Positions 50,901 to 59,900 of a DNA stretch of 64,000 bases are shown piece by piece. Below the pieces are notes generated by a model. The model made no database searches and was not told the DNA's origin. It saw only the letters and a program-made list of their open reading frames with translations. How positions within the stretch are numbered: the first letter of the stretch is position 1; the number at the start of each line of letters is the position of its first letter. The stretch is from assembly GCF_000764305.2 (NCBI RefSeq), contig NW_025935716.1, positions 434,001-498,000 on the forward strand, in the 5' to 3' direction. The position numbers and the translations under genes are program-made. Source of the DNA: Hyalella azteca. Taxonomy: Eukaryota > Arthropoda > Malacostraca > Amphipoda > Hyalellidae.

Positions 50901-53900
50901 TAACCACTTCCAACCGATGTAATGTGCACCAACGAGAACCTAAAAATTCGGTACCTGAAACCAATGCACCCTGCACCACGTGCAACCCATGCACCATGCA
51001 CCAAATGCAACCCGTGCACCATGCACCACCTGCAACCCACGCAGCCTGCACCAACTACAACCCATGCACCTTGCACCACTTGCAACCCATGCACCATGCA
51101 CCAAATGCAACCCATGCACCATGCACCAAATGCAACCCATGCAAGCTGCACCACTGGCAACCCATGCAGCCTGCACCAACTGCAACCAATAAACCTGCAC
51201 CAAGCTATTCATTCCATTTTCCAACTGGGCTCTATTTCATCGGAAAATTATGGTGCTAAATTTTTCTTTTTCCTGCAATTTTTAGTATTAGTGAAGCAAG
51301 AATCTAATTTAACAACTTTTACAATGAAACACGTGACAACTCATCTCAGTGGAAGAATTTTCCCCGTCCTATGAAATCGGCCTTACAAGTTTCTAACGGT
51401 TATATACGCTTATAGTTACATAGTGCATGCATGTTAATACCGACATGACGCGTTTTCTCTATAAATTTCTAGAAACTATGTTAAACACAAGCACCAATGC
51501 ACAAGCCGCTTAAAGTTTAATTGGCAAACAAAAAGGCAGTGGTGCGCCTTCTGTCTCGTTACGTACCACAGAACGTGTCACAACAAAAGAAAATTAAAAG
51601 GATAATAGAGACGACAAACGCGGCATGAATACAAATTTATAGCTAGATATGGTCGCATATAGCAGTAAAAAATTAGATAGGTGTAAGATAAAAAAAAATT
51701 CAAATGTGAGGGTTATGCTTGGGGAACCGACGATATGGCAAGAAAAATGATAAGTTCAGATAAAAAAAATCAAATTCTAATTAAATTTGAACAAAAATAC
51801 GTTCTATATTAACATTTTAACGACGAATCTATGTTAGAGACTTAATAGCACTGATGAACATGGAGAATGGACAGTTGCTGAACAAACTGGTTAGAGTTAG
51901 ACGATGTTTGCTGTAGAAATTGGGCGGATAGCAGCGGTAAAATCTGAATTTTCTAACATAGAAGCATTTGATTGCTTGGAAAATAATTGATAACAGTTTT
52001 TAAACGGAAATTCACTTAAGATTTTGGCACGGGCCAATGAAAACAGTGAAAAAACATTGAACACATAAAAATCATCAAAGATGGTTAATTATACTTGTTG
52101 GACGTCGCGAATAAAAACCAATCACAGAAGAGTGCGTAGGTGCGTAAATAGCATTGCAAGGTTACTTGACATAGAAAAAATCGGTCGTTATCAATTAAAT
52201 CCACCAAAAATCCACAATCGAGCTTTCAAAAAAATCAAACTATAATCTGACATAGTAGGCGCAAATAGTGTCTACAATTAGTCTACCAAGTGTAGAAAAA
52301 GAATTACTCTCTAACCCATAATAAATACTTTGTTAGTCTGAGCTCTAAAAACTCAAACGAAAAATGCTGCAAACGATGTGGACAAAAAAATTGGCAGCCA
52401 TGCAGACGAACAAGGGCAGAAGCCAAGAGCGTTGAATATAAATAGATTTGTTAACCCTCTTCTTCTTATCTAGGAGTCAAAAGCTGCCTTTCATTAATCC
52501 TGCGGTGATTGTATATCACCGTAAAATTTGATTAAAATCGGCATAAGAATAATAATAAGAAAGTTCGAGAGAAACTTCGCTGATACTCATACACCAGGAA
52601 TTAATACGTGCAAGTTCTTACTTTTGAATATAATGCGCTAAAAGGTAGAAAATTTCAGGATATGAAATTTTCAGGGAGGAAATTGCGAACAATTTTCATA
52701 GAGATTTATTCAGATCTTTCATTCAACTTGTTATTTTCCCGCACATACTATACTCCAAAAGCACCGTCATTTATTCTGGAACATATTTTCGAGATTCACC
52801 TTAGTGAGCAGGTTGATTTTACACGATCCCGAGTCGATGGTTAAAAAAATTTGTATATATAAAAGCAAATGACGTGACATCTCTCATTGATGTAACCGTG
52901 AGTAAAAGCGTGAATCCCGACTTCAGTTGGTTCAACCTCATGTAGGGCATAAGCTATATATGGACTTGATTATGATAGTGACTTTGTCCACAAGAAAAAT
53001 AGTAACGAATTTTCCAAGGAACAATAAATGACCATCCACAAATCAGTTCAACTTCATTTCAGTAAAACTGTAAAAGACTACATAGTCAGGAAAGGATGGT
53101 AATGCAGTTAGGATTAAAAACTGGCTCAACAATCAATCGCTCACATATTCGATATATTCGTAGGCTTTTCAGTAGTTTCTTTGTAATTCATAGAATAATG
53201 GACATAATGGTCAGAAATAATTACGTACAATAACGTCAATTCAATTAAAAAACGCAAGAACGATATATCCACGCAGTTAGCTAAATCGCAACAGCACGTC
53301 CAAAGAAAGGCGAGTAATGCAGGCTAAAATGAACTGCCAGCCGCGCGTCAACTCAATGACATAAATTATCAATGACGCGTTATCAACGGGCGTACAATTA
53401 AAGGAGGCTTGATTCATTGCTAATAATCTTTAGCAGTATTATTCGAATTATCTTTTTCGGCAAAAACAGTCTGCTGCATTCCCATAATTAAAAACCGATG
53501 CTGAAATTGCATTGCCTTTATTTTTTAAACATTAATTTATCAAGCAGCATCATTTGCGCACGTATGAATGACGCATGAAACTGAATCGAGGAGCTATATA
53601 TAGGCGCGCAGCTCAACTGCTTGGAGCAGCGGCAGCAGCGGGATTACCGGCAGCATTCACTAGAAGAGAACTTCAACATTTGAATGATTGGCTACAACCA
53701 TATCTCTATATAGGCTTACACGGACAGAAACTTTGAATACGGACACCATTCGTCACTCGACGCTCCATTTATGACGACCGTATTGAATTTCTGGTCGAGT
53801 TCGCTGAGGCATGGCCTCACTCGACCGACTGGCCCAAATCACATTTTGCATTACTTTAGGTAGGAATAACACTACTAAAGAGATGACGAATTCGTCCGTC

Positions 53901-56900
53901 ACATATGAAGTTAGGTGCTTAGGCTCCGAGGCTCACTCTATTACCCTATTCCGGTTTAAATTAACTAATGAACGCAAAAGACGTGTCACAGTCGCACGTG
54001 CCCAGACCACCGTCATCGCAAGCACCGAACGAAGAGCTCGTGGAGGAGCCTTGCATCACGTGACATTCTGACGCAAGAGTGAGCAGCTGTCACGGCTCTC
54101 AAGCAGATGTAACCAAGACCTGCAGCTGTCACACACAACGATGGGATAAACCCAAGAGTAAAAGCTGCAACAGCTACAGCTGTCAATCAAATACGAGTAG
54201 AACGTAGAGTAGCAACTGTACCACCTCTCAAGCTATCCGAACCAAGAGCCAGCTGCTCTCAAAGCTCTCAAGCAGAATTAGCTGGCAGCAGCAGCTTTCA
54301 GAAATCTCAAGCCGATGGTACAAACAGCTCAAAGCTGTGACAACTATCAAAAACAAGAAACTATAGACTCGTAGTCACCACAGCTCAAAGCAGAGTCTGA
54401 AGCTACCGCAGCATCCAAAGTTAAGTTGCCCATGCACAACAATCAGTTTCTTCAGCTCTGTTATCAGCTACGAGAAGTCAAGCTCAAACCGTACCTCTAA
54501 CGTACAGCTGTTACCGTGCGACTCATTTCACTGCCATAGCCGTGCCAGAAGTGCAAGTACGGCCCTAACCGTACCGTGCACAAAGGAAAAACTCCACACC
54601 ACAGCAACAGCGGCACTTCAACGTGCAGCCGTACATGACTACAATCGGCAGGAGATAGAACATAACGACAGCCATGCAGTACTGAAAAATAGTAAGACTG
54701 CAGAATATTCTTCAAATTTCTACACGCTGTTGTTCGCTATTGCTGCATTCGTGTAATATATTTTGTTTTAATTTGTATTGTTTTTTTTTGCTTAGTCGTG
54801 TTATTTTCTTTAATTTTTGTAATTTTTTGGCCTGACGATGCGCGATTCACATGAGCCTGGCGCGCATCCCAATTACTCGACTAAGGCGACATAGCAGATT
54901 CTATTCGCACAAGCTTGCGTGCCTAGGCACATCTTAATTTCGTTAAATGAATTACTATTATCAGAATAATCAGATTGACATGCCTGAGAAGATTCTAAAA
55001 TGCATTCAAAGCCTGTGTGGCTTGAAGCGTTGTTTCTTCAATAAACGGTCGGGCCCTAGGCATTGCCATGTCATGTTCTCCGTCCGACAAGTGGGACAGG
55101 GACGAGTCAATAAGCAGGGACGAGTCAATAAGCAGGGACAAGTCAATAAGCAGGGACGAGTCAATAAGCAGGGACAAATAAGCAGGGACGAGCCAATAAG
55201 CAGGGACAAATCAATAAGCAGGGACGAGTCAATAAGCAGGGACAAGTCAATAAGCAGGGACGAGCCAATAAGCAGGGACGAGCCAATAAGCAGGGACGAG
55301 CCAATAAGCAGGGACGAGCCAATAAGCAGGGACGAGCCAATAAGCAGGGACGAGTCAATAAGCAGGGACAAGTCAATAAGCAGGGACAAGTCAATAAGCA
55401 GGGACACGTCAATAAGCAGGGACGAGCCAATATAAGTCCTTAATAATCTAACAATCCCTAATAATCTTATAAAATCTAATCCAATCTAATTTATAAATCG
55501 GTTATAATCCCTATTAATCTAACAAGTCACTAAGCAGAGATGATCTCTCATGATCCAAGAGGAGCTGTGGGGTCAGGTGACGGGGCAGTTGGGGTCGCAT
55601 GATCAGAGAGTTCCGTAAAAAAGGTCCCTATATTGTGGATATTAAACTGAGTGTGATTATGATGCAATATCTACTTTAATAATCGTATTATAATTTAATA
55701 CTGAGGGTCTAGCAATGAGGCGTAAAGTTCTACCCAGTGAACACCATCACCCAAAGCATAAGGTGTGTAACAAACCACCTATACTTAGATGGCATAAAAC
55801 CACACATGAAATTCAGAGGGCACACAGAAACTCAGAAACACAGATGGCACAATGAAAACCAGATACAGAGATAACATAAAGAACCCCCTTCCATTCAGAT
55901 GGCAAAAACAATGAGCTACTCAGGTGGCTCCAACAACTCAGTAACTCAGATGGCAAAAAAAGAGCCCTGCCACATAGACGCCAGAACAATTATTCCACTT
56001 AAAGGCACAAACACAAAGAAACACTCTCACTAAGATGGCAAAAAGAAGTCATGCCCCTCAGTTGGTACAATGCAGCCATGCCACTCAGACGGGATATTGC
56101 AGCCCTGCCACTCAGACGGCACAATGCAGCCCTGCCACTCAGATGGAACAATGCAGCCCTGCCACTCAGACGGCACAATGCAGCCCTGCCACTCAGACGA
56201 CNTACCGCGGGGCACGGCTGGTGGGTATTTAATACCGCGGGGCACGGCTGGTGGGTATTTAATACCGCGGGGCACGGCTGGTGGGTATTTAATACCGCGG
56301 GGCACGGCTGGTGGGTATTTAATACCGCGGGGCACGGCTGGTGGGTATTTAATACCGCGGGGCACGGCTGGTGGGTATTTAATACCGCGGGGCACGGCTG
56401 GTGGGTATTTAATACCGCGGGGCACGGCTGGTGGGTATTTAATACCGCGGGACAAATATTGTGGGTATTTTGTCCCGCGGAGCTGGTGGGTATTTTAAAA
56501 TGATGCCGCTTTTCTTTTGTTATGATACGCATAACCTGTTTTTTTTTGACATTTCCAGTTAACTCTCACTGAAGCGTTAGGTAAGCTTCAAACCGAAAAA
56601 TTTTTCGTGGTTTGATTTCGTCACTACCCAAGCTAGAAAGCGAAATATTAATTGAGATGTCACGAAAATCTTAAATGTTCTATTCTGTAATAACTTAAAA
56701 AATGTTTGTGGAAAATTTTTTAAATAATCAAACAATTCATATCATGCGGACAAAAATGTATATAAGAAGAAAAGATATCTATAAAATATTCAATGCATAA
56801 ACGGATGAGGAAAGTGACACTCATGCATTGAACAACTCGTGCAGGAGATGTCATGTGAGAGGAGCTGTAGAGGGCGCCTCGCAGCTGCAGCCGAGCTTGG

Positions 56901-59900
56901 CCCCGGTGCCAGCCCGTGGCGTGCCAACAGCCACACCAACACGTCAGAACCACTAAAAATACTCAATATCAACCTCAACTTAAGTGGCAACGACACTGGA
57001 ATAAAAGCGAGCCGAAGTCGCTCAGAGTGGCTTTTACATCAGAAGAATTACTGAAACTCAGAATTTCAAGGTGTCTGAGTGTCAGGTGTCTGATGGTAGT
57101 CGCCAATTTGCAAGTCTCGTTCTTCACAACAAGAACAAAAGAACCTGTAGAAACATGAGCAAATCTCTACATCAATAACGTGGAATACACGCTTCTTGAG
57201 ATACAAAACTTCTTTCATGTCATTTACAGAGTTAAAGAAGGGAAAATCGTAATCGGTGGTCGTTTAATGGCCGTCTCTAAACCCTTCCGAAAAACACACG
57301 CTAAGCTTGTGGTATGGTTACAGGTTCATTTATTATTATAGTATAGAAAAATTGGTTCGGTTCTTGGCTTGAAAAAAAAAATATTCACAAGAGCTGTTCT
57401 TTAAAAATAGCCGTGCAAGTAACAAGTACCACGATGTTTTGGTTTCTATCACGAAGTAGCCGGAGACAACAATCTAATGACAAAGCGATTCGAGACGGTG
57501 CTGAAAATATGAGCGCGTTTTGACGTCAAGACCTGAGGAATTAGGTAGACGGGCAACAGTCTATACCCGATTGTTGGTCGTATAGTCCTAAATTGCCTGA
57601 CATTAGTATCGCTAAAAATTTATTGTCGAAGAAATATCTGAATTATTCGGTAGCCTAAATAACACGCTACCTTTCATTCCACTCGTGTGATAGATGAAGA
57701 TTATAGGTAGCAGGTATTAAAAAATAGATATATCAACAGAAAATAAAACCTTTAGAGATACATAGAACTGCTGAGATACAAGCACAAAAAGGTCGCTGCA
57801 GCCCAACTAAAAACGAAGGGTGCGCGCAATACTGATTAATAATTCAAGTCACATGAGTACTGGTGCGAACAAAAAACAACAACTATGGTAAACATGACAA
57901 GAGCCCGACGAGAACTGCATCACAAAGTAACTGAGCCGCTTTACACTTGACTCTCTTTACGGCTAGTCATTGTAATGGTCGCTTGGTTCAAATTGAAGTT
58001 TGTTTATCATTCATAAAGCAAAGATATAGGCACGCTATAAGAAGACGACTTTCAATGGACCAATTGAAACCTTGGTTGCAAATCTGACGCCACTTGATAA
58101 TCGCAGGCTTATCGATAATCTCCTATGGCGCAACTGTGAACACTGTATAGAAGACCGAGTGCGGTGCGAATTTATGAACTCGGTGGCCCGACCTGTTGAA
58201 TCAACCATAAAATGACAAACCACCGATAATTTCTCAATGGTTAATAACATAACTAAAGTTGCGAGATAAATTCAACTCGTTAATGAGCCACAGCTTACAG
58301 GCAAGTCACAAGCCCAGGGCCATACTTTCAAAACTCGCTAAGTGAACGTAAGTACTTACGCTCTATTTTCTCGTCTATGATTGGCGGATTTTGCTTGAAA
58401 GGCCGTCAATGATTGGCTGATGAACTTACGATCTCTTAACTTTTGAAAGGCCGTCAATGATTGGCTGATGAACTTACGATCTCTTAACTTTTTTTGAAAG
58501 TATGGGCCCCAGGGCCCCAGGCGCAAGACCCCCACAAAGCGCTCCCTCATCGACGTCCACAGTTCGGTGTGCTGCCTCTACGTGTAAATATTTGTGCCAG
58601 TGCACCGGGACTGCTGTAAACAACGCGCACGCTACGGCCAGTCTCTCCTCATATAATCCATCTCAAGTCACCAAGGAGGCCTGCGTCTAGTGATGAAAGT
58701 AAGAATGTGGAATCCATCCATTCCTTGGTTTATGAAAAATCCAAACTGCAGTAATTGCGTTACACTTAAATTATTTCGAGTTACCTACAACTGCATCAGG
58801 CATACAGGAACTTAGAGTTCTTCAGTAAATACGATGGTGCGGTGCGACTATTTCAAGAATAAGATCTCTGGTTACATGTAAACTCTGAAATCCGCGCTAA
58901 TATAACAATAGTGCTCGAGCTCTTAATAATTATCAATATATATAATATATTGTTTAAGGCACTTGGCTAATGGCTTGGTTCATTTTTTCCACACTTTATC
59001 ATAGTTAATCATATTCAGATGAAAGTTTTCTGATCATTATCATATATAAACGGACTGCGACATGACTTGCACAGGTAAAAAAGCTAAACAGCCGAGGACA
59101 CGAAACAATTGGCATTATAATCATTAGAATGTTTCCTCGAGTTTCATCGTGCGCGAGAATGTAAGGTACAAAATATGCCATCATAATTAACGATATTACC
59201 CAATATAGTACATAAAACACATCTCTACCACCGCTTTATGCCTTACTTCTTGCACGTCGAATTTAATGTCATAATCAAAAAACAATACACCGTAATAATA
59301 TCACTCGTTTGCTTGAATCGCAAATTCACTAAAAACTTAATAGCAAAGAAAACTCCACAAAAATTCATTGAATCGCAAATTCACTAAAAACTTAATAGCA
59401 AAGAAAACTCCACAAAAATTCTGTGTTCTAGAATTTTCGAACTGACGATGGAGCTGGACTCCGAAACGTTTTCTTTAAAGATACTATGAATTTTTGTGGA
59501 GTTTTCTTTGCTATTAAGTTTTTAACAATACACCGTCGATCGTAAGATACGAGACATTTTCATGACAGTGAATAGAAGAAAACAAAAGTTTAAACAATTT
59601 CGTAAGCTGCCATAAAAAACTGTGCGAACTAATTCTTACATTTCGAGCATTAACTCATTAATTTCTTAATTAAAGAAACTCCCTCTGCATCGGAATATTC
59701 ATAGGGCAGGCAGCGTACATGAGGGATCAGTTCGCCAGGCAGAGCCGCTGGCGCACCACTGAGTCTCGGCTTCTCCGTTCCGCACCAACGTGAGATCTAC
59801 CAGGCCGATGCTGCATCCATAGCCACTTTTATTCGCAATACAACGCCTCACCTTCACTATAATAATTATAAATGAAAAATTAAGCATGGAAACTATTCCA

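Noticed and set aside
58512..58690. GC-rich block open on both strands
   Set aside because: No convincing acceptor and donor pair; beside the MITE end.
59699..59887. Minus-strand ORF with Cys residues (KSGYGCSIGLVDLTLVRNG)
   Set aside because: Entry in the phase left by the 60.2 kb exon gives an immediate stop; no family recognised and no donor.
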